From positions 248,001-312,000 of the forward strand of contig JAIXMQ010000007.1 in the NCBI GenBank assembly GCA_025716855.1: 64,000 nucleotides of DNA, written 5' to 3'. Within the stretch, counting starts at the first letter, position 1; every line of letters begins with the position of its first letter. The notes beneath the pieces are model-generated. The model was not told the DNA's origin, ran no database searches, and saw only the letters and a list, made by a program, of their open reading frames with translations. The stretch is from Pilaira anomala (lineage: Eukaryota > Mucoromycota > Mucoromycetes > Mucorales > Mucoraceae). Below, in pieces: positions 23,201-36,000 of the stretch. The position numbers and the translations under genes are program-made.

Positions 23201-24803
23201 ATGAATCCCTCTTATCATTACTATGTTAATATCTTGATTAATTACATTTCTTATCTAGACAAGAGATTATATCAAGAAATGAGCGCCTTTGAAACCTATA
23301 TAATAGGTGTTGTCAGTGGTAAGATACATATATGAATTTTCAATAACAAATGTTCGCAGACTGCATATACTTTGTAAAGAAAAAAAAAATACGTCCGAGC
23401 ACGTTAGAGCGAGATAACTGTTAGCGAACGAAGAGAGTGGGTAAGCTTATAGGTTTCTAAAAACTGATGTTCACCTAACGCCTAGCAATACGGGTAGTTT
23501 GAGTTTTTGGAATAGCTCAGCTATAACTAGTAACATACAAGATGATGTTACTGGTAATGAAACTTTCTGTTTTGAAAATTGGACCTTATTCAGCTACCAA
23601 GCACCACCGCCACAGCAAGAATCTACTTCCCGTAGAAGAGTATCGGCAAGTTAACTTTCGATAAAAGCGATACAGATATAAAATAAAGTATGTCTTAGAT
23701 TGAAGAAAGTGACCAGATTTGGTTCACAGATTGTCAGGATTCTCTATTCTCGATATTAAAAGCAAAAGTTGTCAACGCATTACGCATATTTGATGAATTT
23801 GACGATACAGATAAACGCTTTTCCACGTAAAATAGTTTCACCCACATTTGAAAGTGTTCACAGTTTTAATAACTCTGTTTTAGAATTGCAATGAATAACG
23901 TTCTTGATTTGTCGGATGAATCAGAAAAATGCCATAAGTGTTTCTTCACAAATGAACAGACTGAACAATTAGATAGTTTGATACCTGGTAACAATTATGT
24001 CATCAGCAATAAATTTACTGATAATATCAAACCAAGACTGATGAACGTAAGTGTATCGAGATATGTAAATAGACACAAAAAAAAAAAAAAAAAATCATTT
24101 TTTTAAAAATGCTTAATTTTTATTTTATTTTAGCTTGAAAACTTTATACATTCCCTTAAGTAATTCAAGGAACAGAATTTAGAACTACTTTCATAGTTTG
24201 ATTAACTACATCCTGAACCTCTGGGAGCCCGTAATCAAAGAATTGTTTATTAATACTGATATTTGGACCCATTGGGGTGACCGAGTCAAGAGACTGTTTG
24301 CATAAGTTTCAAATGAATTAAGGTTCTTATGTAGTACGTATAAGAAGTCTTTTGACCATACCGCTGGGGAATTCGAGCATACATATACCTCTTCCAAGTA
24401 ATACCATAACAGGAATAAATCAGCGCTTGATAACATCCTAAAGACTTATTAAGGCAATCCCTTTTGATATCAAACTTCCACTGTTCCAAGCATTAGGTAA
24501 CTATATATGCATTACTCAATATAATTACTTTAGACTAATGAATTTTTTTTAAAAAGGTTTCAAAGGCGCATTTAGTTACCTGTATTGCTTAAATAAAAAG
24601 CATTATGTCGTCAAAGAAGTTTGTACTTTTACTATCCTTCAGTTCAAAGTAATTTGTTAGAGCATCTCCAACGGATTAATTAGATAACCCAGTCATCCCA
24701 AATGGATTATCTGACAAAAGATAGATATTCAAGCTTCATCATCCGTTGGAGATACTCTTACAAAACTCGATGACACTTGTTGAAAAGTTATTGCAAATGA
24801 AGG
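23201..24803 (+). pseudogene. Decayed multi-exon gene of a repeated-type family, with MITE insertion
   Basis: From ATG 23201, plausible exons can be chained with consensus splice sites to a stop at 24161..24163 (for example ...YIIGVVSG, DCIYFVKKKK, IEESDQIWFTDCQDSLF, CHKCFFTNEQTEQLDSL). Protein-like reading resumes past stops: LINYILNLWEPVIKELF and IWTHWGDRVKRLF around 24190-24300, GEFEHTYTSSK and NRNKSALDNILKTY at 24365-24450, and SYLYCLNKKHYVVKEVCTF near 24575-24640. The last segment is split by the 98-bp MITE at 24660. The block order resembles hypothetical proteins I associate with lineage-expanded families of Mucorales (inference, from memory). The first part might still be a short expressed gene of unknown function. 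Confidence 0.4.
24660..24757. mobile_element. 98-bp MITE (PIF/Harbinger/Tourist-like)
   Basis: Terminal inverted repeats of 17 bp: left GAGCATCTCCAACGGAT and right (reverse complement) GAGTATCTCCAACGGAT, one mismatch. Both ends are flanked by TTA (24657..24659 and 24758..24760), a 3-bp target duplication of the kind made by PIF/Harbinger elements. The 64-bp interior has no coding capacity. It interrupts the decayed gene around it, so it moved after or during that decay. Confidence 0.75.
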
Positions 24804-25330
24804 TTAGTAAAAAAAAAAGAAGTTTGAATAAGTAACCCAAACCTACATAGAATTCTGTAGTTAAAATGGAAGTGTTCATTCAAGAATCAGTTTTTTCAAA
24901 AAGAAAGAACGGTAATAACGCTACCTCCTTTTCCCCTTTAAAACTCTGGCTAAAGCCATTATTTATTTATTTTTTTTTTTTGTATATTAGAGGGTTTCAT
25001 TTCTAATTCATCCCACTTTTGGGTAAAACTTTTTTGGCACCAAGACCCACTAAACGGTTGAGCAAATGAAGTTGGTAAAATCAGAAATGAACCTCCTTAT
25101 TATTATCAGACAGTACCTTTTTTTTCTTATGTTTTATACAGAAGTACCTATTAAACATATCTTATCACTATACTGTAAAATTCAAACTATGACTTGTTAA
25201 CAATGTATTGCTTCAATGATTTTTAAACTCAAAATAACGATTCCACAACAACAAAAATTTTATTCTTTTTTTTTTTTTTTTTCAACAGTTGTATAAAAGA
25301 TCTCTTTTTCTCAAAACAGAAAAGAAAAAA
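24804..25330. other. Upstream region of the JHDM1-like gene
   Basis: No gene recognised; AT-rich with T runs immediately before the ATG at 25331. Confidence 0.4.
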
Positions 25331-27400
25331 ATGGAGAAAAATAAAGAGTTGTGTCTTGCGTGTCGACCGGAAACAATAGATACGACCCATGATTATGATA
25401 CTTGGCTTCAGTGTGACGCGTGCTCACTATGGTACCACGCAAAGTGTCTAGATATAAAAAAAGTTGACATGGTTGAACGATTTCATTGTCCTAACTGTGT
25501 TGTCACTCATGGTCCTACCACAAGTAAAGAAATAATAATAATAAAAAAAGTTACGAATAACTAATGGCCTTAAACAATAGTGAAACCTAAGCAAAGAAAG
25601 TCAAACCGAAGTCAAGATAGATTAAACTATGCTGATCTGAATGAAGGAACAGCAGCGGGCGATGAAAGGATCTGGAAAAAGTTACTTTCAGTCAAAACGT
25701 TTCGACAAGAAAAGTTTAAACGGTACAAAGCGAAAGAAGTAACACTCGATATGATCAAAAAGACGGGTATGAAGGAACCGTTTTTGATTGAAGAAAATGA
25801 ACCTGAATTGGATATGATAATGCCTTCCTCTGACATTAGTGTACATACGATTGCGGAATTAGTTGGAAAAGATACAGTACTGGATGTAATTGATGTTGCT
25901 TCACAATCTGAAATTAATGGTTGGTCTCTAAGTCGTTGGGCAGATTACTTTCATAGTTCAGAAAGAGATAGGATTCGAAATGTGATTAGTTTGGAAATTA
26001 GTGATACGGCATTTAGTGAACAAATCAAACGACCAAAAATCGTTCGGGAATTGGATTGGATTGATTTAATGTGGCCTGATAATGAAACGGAATATCCTAA
26101 AGTTCAATTATATTGTTTGATGGGTACTAAGGACTCATATACTGATTTGTAAGTCTTTTCAATGGTATTTTTTTTTTTTATATATGAAGCTAATATGTAT
26201 ATCATGTTTTGTTTCTTTATAGTCATATTGATTTCGGAGGAAGTTCTGTATGTATATAAAGAATTAAATGCAATCATTTATTGACAGGTGTTTTAATAGG
26301 TGTTTTATCATATATTACGAGGTAGCAAAATATTTTATTTTATTGAACCAACCGATAAAAACTTGAAAAAATACCAAAAATGGTCTTCTTCATCTGATCA
26401 ATCGACTACTTTTCTGGGTGATTTGGTAAAAGATTGTTATTCAATAGAAATTAAAGCAGGAAATACAATGTAAATACATACATATCACTTCCTTGTACAT
26501 ACAATAACTAAACTTTATATATATATATATATATATAGGATCATTCCAACAGGTTGGATTCATGCAGTTTATACACCAGAAGATTCTATTGTGATTGGGG
26601 GAAATTTCTTACATTCAATCAATATCAAAACACAATTGAAAATCAATCAAATCGAAAACATAACTGAAGTGCCATTAAAGTTCAGGTACCCATTCTACAA
26701 AAAGATCAATTGGTACGCATTACAAAAACACGATCGTTGGTTAACGGAGGGTAAAGCGAGTTCGATCTATGAACTGGAAGGTACTATTGCATTAGCCAAA
26801 TTCCTTCGTGAAGAAATCACCAGAGAAAATCCTACGTTAACAGCAGAAGGTCATGTTAATCATAGTGTTAAAAAAGCAAATCAAATTCCGGATAGTATTA
26901 AAGATCCTATTGGATTGACCGAACATGCTGAACGACTTGCGAATGAGACTTTAAATTCTATGGAGAAACCAAAGAATATTATTCGACTTGTATTGAATGT
27001 AAACAAAAAGCCCACAAATTCACCGCCACCAGAATTAACAAAAGATGATTACGAATATGAAGAAGAAGAAGAGGAGGAGGAAGAGGAAGAAGAAGAAGTA
27101 GAATTAGATGATGATGATGATGAGTATCAAGAAGATCATGATACATCTATTGAATATAATACAAACTTATCTATCACACATTCAAACACACCCAAAAAGA
27201 TTCGTAGTAAACCAAAACGACCAGCAAGTACAATGGATAGTTCTGATGAAGATGAAGATAGTATGGGTACATCTAAATCCAAAACAAACAATCGATCATT
27301 TCATAAACGTAAAAGATCTTTATCAGCTAATTCAAATTCATCTCAACCTACTATGACAGCAAAGCAAAGAATCTTGGGCATGATTAACAAAAAATTATAA
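25331..27400 (+). CDS. PHD finger-JmjC histone lysine demethylase, JHDM1/KDM2-like
   Basis: Five exons (25331..25523, 25581..26148, 26223..26247, 26300..26469, 26539..27400) give 605 aa. Residues about 8-56 are a PHD finger (CLAC...WLQCDACSLWYHAKC...FHCPNC), which reads histone H3 tails. The JmjC domain spans about 185-370: FHIDFGGSSVFYHILRGSK supplies two iron ligands (H and D) and the 2-oxoglutarate lysine, and GWIHAVYTP supplies the third iron ligand. It therefore looks catalytically competent, unlike S. pombe Epe1. JHDM1 enzymes remove methyl groups from H3K36. The C-terminal 100 residues hold a run of Glu/Asp (about 345-375) and basic Ser-rich sequence, probably nuclear localisation. Exon 3 is only 25 nt but its phase is exact. 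Convergent with the CENP-B-like gene, 51 bp apart. Confidence 0.88.
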
Positions 27401-27451
27401 ATTGTAAATAAAATAACCAAAAAAAAAAAGGGAGGATTATTTTATTATTTT

Positions 27452-28692
27452 TTAAAAATCATTTTGAAGTATAAGTTTAATCATATTTGCAGACATGGAT
27501 TGATTACTTTCATTTTGACTGGTATAAAATGCTAATGCAGCTTCCAAGTGTTGTTTTGCTGTTAATTTTGTTGTAGCTGTTGTTGTATTTGTAGTTTCTT
27601 TCGTTGTTGTGTCTATAATAGTGGGTTCATGAGGAGGAAGAGGTGCTTGTGAATGGGTATTATCGGGTGAATTCAGCTCGTGTGGTACATCATAACAAGG
27701 TGTTCCCATATCTTCATATGTATCTTCTATTTGTTCATCTTCCTCTTCATTATCTTTTATACTTTCCATCCCATTTCCTCCTTCACACATCTCTATCATG
27801 CTCTGCGCTGGGTTAGAAGGAATTAAATTATCTTGTTCTGGATGTGTTAAAGTCCATTGATGAGCAACATGAATAGGATCTACAGTATCTACACTAAATG
27901 ATTCAACTGGTACAGATAATTCATGTGTTGTTTGAGAATTATATTGATTGAATTCTGGAGATAGATCATGGTGATGGTGTTGATTATTATTATTGTTATT
28001 GCTGATATTAGGAAGAGGTTCTACTGCAGTAGTTGATGAAGTATTTTCCAAGAGTAATGTAGGGGCAGGCGGAGGAGGCGGAGGTGGAGGAGGAGTAGGA
28101 GAAGAAGGACTACTGTTTTCGGTAGATTTTGTGGTTGGATTCATATATCTCTGCTTAAAATTGGCAACCCAAGAACTAGAAGCTTTAAAATATTCTAATC
28201 CATCTACATGAAATGCTTGAGCATATTGACGAGCTTGAGATCGAAGCATTTGATCGGTGACTAAACTCATATCAGTAAATTCTTTTTGAACCCATAGTAA
28301 TAATGCATTTTCAACATGTGGGTATCTTGAACTACGTTGACGGAAACGTTTTGCAATGGCTGCATCGCTGTCAATAGCAAGCCAACGATTTTTAGACTTT
28401 ATAATCTAAAAGAGAATTGGTTTAATCTTGATTGTATAAACTGTCATTCTATTTTGTTTCTTACTTTGGCTACAGTTGTTCTTTTACAACCATATTTGGT
28501 AGCTAAGGCTTCTTGTGTATACTTTGGGTTATTGATATGGTCCTCGCAAATTAAACGTTTCGTTTCTGCAGATAAACTGGTCCGAGAATTGATCTTGGTT
28601 GGTTCAAGTTGAGTTGGTGGGTCTCTTATTTTGGTTGTTGTGGCACGATTAACACGAAACACATGAATGTTGGTAGAGGTATCTGTCTTCAT
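27452..28692 (-). CDS. CENP-B/psq-type helix-turn-helix DNA-binding protein without transposase domain
   Basis: Two exons (28465..28692, 27452..28405) give 393 aa. Residues about 35-85 form a CENP-B N-terminal/psq helix-turn-helix (SAETKRLICEDHINNP, then YGCKRTTVAKIIKSKNRWL). Residues about 100-165 form the second, HTH_CENPB-type domain (HVENALLLWVQKEF, QARQYAQAF, SSSWVANFKQRY). The catalytic DDE endonuclease domain of pogo transposases is absent; instead there is a proline run and a long acidic, Asn/Thr-rich tail ending in a short helix. This fits a domesticated transposase-derived DNA-binding factor such as S. pombe Cbh/Abp1 relatives, or a transcription factor. The target sequence is unknown. 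It is tail to tail with a JmjC demethylase, both chromatin proteins. Confidence 0.8.
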
Positions 28693-31411
28693 TATGTGAA
28701 AGAAAAAAAAAATTACAGCCAGAAATAAAATAAGGGTGTAAACAAAGAATTACAAAAATTGGAAGTTATAAACGAATTATGATAAAGGTAGAAAGAGTAA
28801 AGAAAGAAAGAAAGAAGAAAGTAGAGAGAAGAAGAAGGCGGAGCTTTTTTTGTTTTGTATGTCATCCCTCTTTTTTCAAAAAAGTTCAGTTTTAACCTTA
28901 AAATTCAAAAAGGTCTTGATAAACGTTCATTTCAATCAAATAATTGTAATAGAAATTTTACATGTTTTTCGTCACAGTTTTTAGATTTTTTTTATTCACA
29001 AATTTTCACATTGATTATAATCACTTTGTTTCACAAATAATCCTATTATTAAAAAGTGAGAAGCTCCCTTTATAACTTGTGAATTTTTTTATATTACGAT
29101 TTTTACTATCGATAAAACTCTTTATATATTTATATATATATATACGTTCAATGTAAAATCACTCCTTATTAATCCATAAAAGAAAATAAAACTCTATTCA
29201 TTGACAAAACGCTATATCTAAAATAGTGTAGTAGTAGAAAAAATGAATGATTATCATAATCTTTTTCTCATCGGGCAAAACGTATCTCCTTTTTTATGCT
29301 TTAAACACCTCTTTAGTTAATCTAAAGAATCGCGGACCATGGTCTAACCGTTTCAAAGTAGGGCAAACAACACATTTTTTTTCTCTTTGTCTTTGCACGG
29401 TCCTGACATTTGTTTATTAGTAAGCTATTTATTTAAAAAAATAAAATCAACTTTCAAACTAGTACTTAAAATAATACAATAGAAATCTATTTTTTTTTTT
29501 TTTTTGTAGAATGATGATTTGATTTACTTGTTGCCGCCTTGCGTTTCAATGATAAAACTGGGCCTAAAAAGTTCAAAGGTATTACAAGCGTACTTAAGTC
29601 TTCGTTTCGTAGACACAAGATTATATACTTTTACAGGTAAATTGTTTTTCAGTTACTCACTTATCCAATTACTTGAATCAAACACAACAGAGTTATAATC
29701 CAGTAGACCATTGTTCATGTCTTCTTCTAGTTTTTGGTCTGTTTGCTCTCTGGTATAGCTATTGCAAAAGTTGGTGTGTAATACATAGGATACTTAAATT
29801 GAGAGCCAGCTTTTAACATGTATTTAACAGAGAAAGAATAGGCTGACTATGAAGCTTAATTTTTTAAAGGAGCATTTGGGTTTAGTATACAGCTCTTTGA
29901 GCAATATGGTCTTTACTTACGTCCCATTTTAGAATAGAGAAAGAGTAATAAATTGAAATTATTAATTCTACTTATGCCCTCGCCTGTTAGGGAGAGGGTG
30001 GTATAGGTGATAATGCAGGATAATCAATCTTCTTTGAAGCCTTTCATAAAGGTCTTATGTACGAGGCCGGGAGATTCCATCCGAGACTGTTTTTTGACTC
30101 TATGCGATGGACACAAAGATGAGATGCAATAGCAAATTCTTGATACATCACAGAAAAAGCTAGCCTTGGTAAAACTATATTTTTATGAAAATAATCAGAC
30201 AGTGAAATGCGTTTTTGTAATAAAATTACTGATAAGTATTATTATTGAAAACATGTATTATACACGTTTTAAAGTTACCCATTTCATAATATAATCTCTT
30301 GTATGTAATCAATCAATAGGTTAAAGCTGAGTAGTCTGCTTATAAAGAATATTCACTTTTTATTCGATGATAATGAAAAAGTACAAAAGAAAAAAGAAAG
30401 ATAAAAAATGAGAAAGAAAAAAGTAGAAAACCTGTTTACACCAAAAAAATTTACAAAATATGAAAAAAAAAAAAAATACTTTAACTACAATTTGAATTAA
30501 AAGGCTACTTTAATCAATATTTTTATTGACTCTTTATAACTTTCTATAGTAAACTTTAATGATCTATTTTAAATTGTTGCTCCATTACAGAAACAAAAAT
30601 TGGCCTTTGTTGAGCAGGTATGTTTCGCTACATAAATAAATTAAAGCACTAAATCTTTATTCTTGAACTTGTAAATGTTAAAATATGATCATAAGATAAA
30701 ATGATAAAATCCATATCCTATTTGAGTTATTTATGTTGTAAAATTTACTTGTTTTAACTCAATATTTATACTTTATTAAGTCGCTTTATACACTTATTAT
30801 TATCAAACAGGAACCAAAAATCTCTTTACTTACTTTCGCTATATTTTTTACTCTATACTGCAACACTTTTTTATTAGCAATATATATCTTTCTTGTACAA
30901 AACATAAAGCTTTACTATACGAAAATCTATCTACTTTTCGGATCTACTTACTTTGCAAAACACACAACATTAAATCTTTACTTATATTAAATCTACTCAT
31001 AGATTGTAAATCACTAAATATTTAAAATTAAAAACAATATAAATATTCCTAATATCTTATCATAATAAAAATTCAATTTACTTTTGTTTCAATTTTAAAA
31101 CCTTTTATGTATCTTAAACTTGATCTTCTATTTGATCGTTTCCTTGCTTTTATTTTGTACCTAAATTCCCTTGAATACTAAAAAATCTATTCATTGTAAC
31201 TTTATCTTAAAACTACTCTTTTTCTTTATTTTATCAAGTCGTTCTACTTGTCAACAGGAACCGGAGCTCACTTGTTATTTACTTCTGCCTTATTATCTTA
31301 TTTTTATTCTTCACCACAACAGCAAAAGAAAATGATACAACAGGCATGGTGTAACACGATAACTTAGGTCTACATGCACTTATTAAAATAAGAAAAGAGA
31401 AAAAATAATGT
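28693..31411. other. AT-rich gene-poor region (2.7 kb)
   Basis: No intact gene. Between about 29510 and 30000 short protein-like stretches occur in the plus direction (LIYLLPPCVSMIKLGL near 29520, KGAFGFSIQLFEQYGLYLRP near 29865) broken by stops, perhaps another family remnant. Two loosely similar blocks containing AACAGGAACC (30808 and 31253) suggest an old degraded duplication. The remainder is A/T homopolymer. Confidence 0.4.
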
Positions 31412-31484
31412 TGAGGCTACCAGGGGTCGAACCTGGAATCTCCTGATTCGTAGTCAGACGCCTTATCCATTGGGCCATAGCCCC
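31412..31484 (-). tRNA. tRNA-Arg (anticodon ACG)
   Basis: 73 nt, no intron. Acceptor arms GGGGCTA and TAGCCTC pair with one G-T wobble; the anticodon loop CTACGAA gives ACG; the T arm CCAGG/GTTCGAC/CCTGG is canonical; discriminator base A. No CCA is encoded, as in eukaryotes. Two E-box-like sites lie 60-80 bp upstream. Confidence 0.95.
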
Positions 31485-31544
31485 CAATGGTGATTACTAA
31501 ATTAATATAAAAGTAATAGAGCAACTGTAAATGTTGTATCATGA

Positions 31545-31563
31545 TCACGTGATAATCACATGA
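31545..31563. promoter_or_regulatory. Paired E-boxes upstream of tRNA-Arg
   Basis: TCACGTGA (31545..31552) and TCACATGA (31556..31563), start-to-start 11 bp, 60 bp upstream of the tRNA 5' end. The tRNA-Pro gene has the same arrangement. Confidence 0.5.
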
Positions 31564-33073
31564 CTTTATAGCGTTAGTTGACTTTACTATGAATTTAATG
31601 CGACACATAAAGTAAAATTATAATCTACCTCTCCTTTAAATAGTTTGTTGACTTATTTGAAATGGCTAGCATGTTATTTAGTAGAAAAAATAGTTGGTGA
31701 TAAAACAGAGTTACTGAGCCCCGAAATATACATAATAATCTTTGCATCATGTTGTTAATATTACCTAAAAAAAAATTTAAAAAAAGAGGCGACCACAACA
31801 TAATAGCAGTTGGCGCAAATAGGTCTCCTATTTTGTTTTATTAATTGTTTAAAATGTGGCGTAATTTACAACCACATATACCATATCATATGTATGTAGA
31901 GATAAAATATATTCTATTCGATGTATATATGTATAAAGGAACTATACAGACGCACGTTAAAAAAATTAAATAATCTAAAGGTTAACTTCATTGCTACACA
32001 CATTGAAACAGAGCGCTTTTTATAAGCTTAGTTAAAGTTTTTTTTTTTTTTTTTTTTTTTTGATATGCATACTTTCATATTAGTCACTTGGTTCTACCAA
32101 AACGGGAAGAGCACTTTTTAATTTGCACAAGTCGAAAATGATATTCCTCACTAGTTTATCTACCCTAAAATCTGTTATACTAACTAAAAGATATTTTCAA
32201 TATCTGTGGGCTGTTTCAATTAGCCTTTTGTTACTACTAACTAATATGCTACATTTGGCACAGTAAATATTTTATTTTCAAAGCACTGTACTATGCAGGT
32301 GAAAAGTAAAACTTAAATATTTACTATGTTTGCAAATAAACGAGCACTTTGAGGTTGGGGTTTTATTTTGGGGGCCTAAAAGAGCTACCTCAATATTGTT
32401 TTCGCTTATCATACAACAAGAAGCGTCTATATTCATCTAACTATGATATAATTTGTAAGTCATTTTTTTTTTCACTCATGCAGTATGTAAATAGTTGCAG
32501 TAATATATGCTGGTGGCTAGGTTTATGTAATGCATAAATATGTTTCTGTGGCAATATGTTTACTTAAACATGACCTTAGAAATAAATAAAAGGAAAATGC
32601 GCAGGATTTTTAAATACTAAGCCATTTTTTATTTTCTCCCACAAGATAACCAACAGTTGGCAGACATATATATAAAAGTCTTTATAAAAACAAATCAGAT
32701 GCAAAAAAAAAAAAAAAAAGAATAGTGAGATAACGATAATATTTTGTGTGTCAGCTAAAAAGCTATATACCCGGTTTTATTTTATTGATTCTTAAATGCT
32801 GTATCTCGCTATTAAGTCAAAAAAAGTAATTTTGTATATGCAGGTAATTTTTGTTTTGATAGTTCTAATTAAAATTGTTTTTAGCCTGAAAATAGAATAC
32901 TGACAATCAAGTATGTTGTGAAAAAAGTAAAATGATATACAGCGATTGTTTTAAGCATGAATATTTTTAGAAATATACTTTAATAACCATCAAAGTTTAT
33001 TGCTGCATATAAAAACAACTTTTAGATAAAATATTATTTCTTTGCCTTTTTTTTACAGCAGTTTTTTATTAGA
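31564..33073. other. Intergenic upstream of the A-T-R array (1.5 kb)
   Basis: No gene seen. AT-rich, with a 24-nt T run near 32037-32060 and a TATAAAAA box at 33008..33015, 66 bp before the ATG of copy 1. Confidence 0.5.
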
Positions 33074-36000
33074 ATGACATCTTTTGATGATATTTCACTT
33101 ATCAAAGAAGGAAGATTTCGAGCAAACAAATATTATGCTTTTATCAACCTTTTTCAAAGTCAAGCAGATATATACAAAGACAATGTTTATATTCGCTATC
33201 AAACTACAACAGCTGATGGAATTCTCACTACCAGGACTCTTACATACGGCCAAGTTGATTTGATTGCTACTAACTTGGCTTGTGCTTTTCACGAGAAGTT
33301 AGGTCAAAAGTCCGTGCTTTCAATATTAGAAGATCATTCAGTCTACTATCTCATCATACTCTACGCATTCTATAAGCTCCGTGTCCCAATTCAAATGATA
33401 TCAACTCGTAATTCACCAGCAGCAATTTGTAATTTATTAAAACAAGCCGATTCCGATTGTTTGATTTATGGTGAATCTTATAAATACATTAAAGATGTTG
33501 TTTCAGAAGAAAACTTGGGCATTGAATGCTTTTCTATGCCTGCTATTAACCTGGAAGATTTGTCCAACTGTCCATTGTACCCTGAGTTTAATCAGATATT
33601 AGATTTAAACTTCTACGAGGAAGACCTGGAAAAGATTGTAATCATGGTTCACAGGTAATAGAGTGACTTTTGCTGCTATATTTATGCGTGCATATTAACA
33701 ACCTCTTAATCCCGTCAGCTCCGGAACTACAGCCGCACCAAAAGTTGTGCGTTGGAGTAACCAATATTTGATTTACAACATACAAGCCTATGCACATACA
33801 CTTTATAAACGTAAACAGTTTGAGTTTATTGAAGATGAAAATGATGTATTAATTGCTATTACACCATCGTAAGCGTTTATAATTACTTTCTATTACACAG
33901 ATTTTTTTAAAAAAAATTCTTTCCAATGCAGATTTCATACGTTTGGTATGTATTCTAATTTTCATGCGATTCTTTCTGGTGGTTCTTTATTTTTTTTTCA
34001 GAAGTTTCCGCCTACAGCTAAAGAAGTATTTAACGTGATGCATCAGGAGCATATCACTCGAATAAATGCCCCTCCTTACTTTATTAATCAAATGATGCAC
34101 TACATGCAGGAAACAGGAGACGTCCAAACTTTTCAAAAATTAAAATTGATCGTGTAAGCCTTTCTGTAAAATAGGAAAAAAGATTAAATTTTGGCCATTC
34201 ATTTAACTCTATTTTTTTGTTAGGTCCGGAGGAGCAGCTACACCAAAATTAATTGATGATTTCTTCTTAAAACATAAAATTAATCTAGTCACCGTTTTAT
34301 CTATGTCTGGTAAACAATACAAGCAAAAAAAAAATATAAGACACGCGACTCATGCATTATTTTTTTTTTAAAAAAAAATAGAATGTTTCCATTTAATGTC
34401 ATCGGAAGTTTCATTAAAAAGAGTTGATAGCAATACTTATTTCTTTTTAGAAGACGCAGAAAAACACGCTTACTTGGAATATTTTGATGGAGACAGATAT
34501 CAGTTAATTATTAAAAAAGGATCGCCTTTTCTTGCTACTGGTGTTGACACCCGAGAAAATGGAGAGTATGCTACTAAGGATCTAGTTAGGAAGAGTGACT
34601 TGGTTAAAAATGGTTACAGCTACGTAGGTCGCGCTGATGATACTTTGGTCATGTAAGTAGACACCCAAATCTTCCGAGAATTGTTACTGAGCATTTAATA
34701 GGGTGAATGGCGAAAAGACAAATCCTTTACCTATGGAAGATATAATCAAATCAAACCCTTTGATTTCTCAATGTACCGTTATTGGTGAAGGTCAGCCTTG
34801 TACAGCTGTACTTATCGAACTTAATTTTGAAACTGCAAAGGATTATTGTCTTGATATAATTTTAGAAAAAGGTTATTACAGATATAAAATTTATTAATTT
34901 AAATATGTAGATCTAATATATTTTTTACTTCCAGTTCATGAAAGTGTCAGAAAAGCTAATAAAGATGCACCAAATCATAGCGCCATTCTTCCGGAAATGA
35001 TAAAAGTTATTCCTTTTTCAGCACACTTGATAACTTCGGATAAAGGTACCATTTCAAGAAAAAGGTCGATTGCTTATTTTCAAAAAGAAGTGGATGATAT
35101 GTACGCTAGATTCCTTACAAGCGGTACGAAAAAACAAAAAAGAAGTATAGAAATTGATTCTGGTTCAATAGAGTCATGTATCATGAGGTGTCTCGAACGA
35201 GTTTTAGGCCAATCCAGTTCTTTAAAGCCTGATCTATCACTCTTCAAGCAAGGGCTCAATTCTCTCTTATCAATTCAACTTCAGAACTACCTTTCAGAAG
35301 AGATCGCATTTGTACCTCAAGATTTTATGTATGAACATCCGACTATTATCAGCGTGATCAATTACTTTTCTCAACTGAGACCTTTAAATAAACCAGAAAA
35401 AATAGGGTCGAAAATGTTTAATTATCAAGATACAACTAATATTCTAAATTCGTATTTACAAAGAGCATCCAAGGACTTGGTTCCAGCAGTTGTTACGGAC
35501 TACACAGACCCAAATGACGATAAGGAGCATGTGGTTATTTTGACAGGTGCTACTGGATCCTTAGGAGCAGCTATTTTACGAAAGCTTCTGGAAAACCCTA
35601 AAATCAAAAAAGTCTATGCTCTTGTCCGTGGTAGTTCATCTGCTACAAACTTAATGGAAAGAATAGCAGAATCTTTCAGAAAGAGAGGCTACCCAGAACT
35701 TGAATTGTATAATTCGGATCGTGTTCAAGCGTTACCAATGAGCCTAGAGCAAGATTATTTTGGATTACCTATTGACCTTTATGAAAGACTTAAATCTGAA
35801 ACTACTATGATAGTTTTATGTGCCTGGTTACTTGATTTTAATCAAACGGTCGCTCACTATGATTCAGAATGTATAAAAGGACTTTACAACACGATTAAAT
35901 TTGCAAACAGGGAAATCAATCCTATGCACCTTCATTTTATTTCTAGTGTCAGTGCAACAGGTGCTTATGGTACGTTCATTCCGGAAGCACCTATGCCAAA

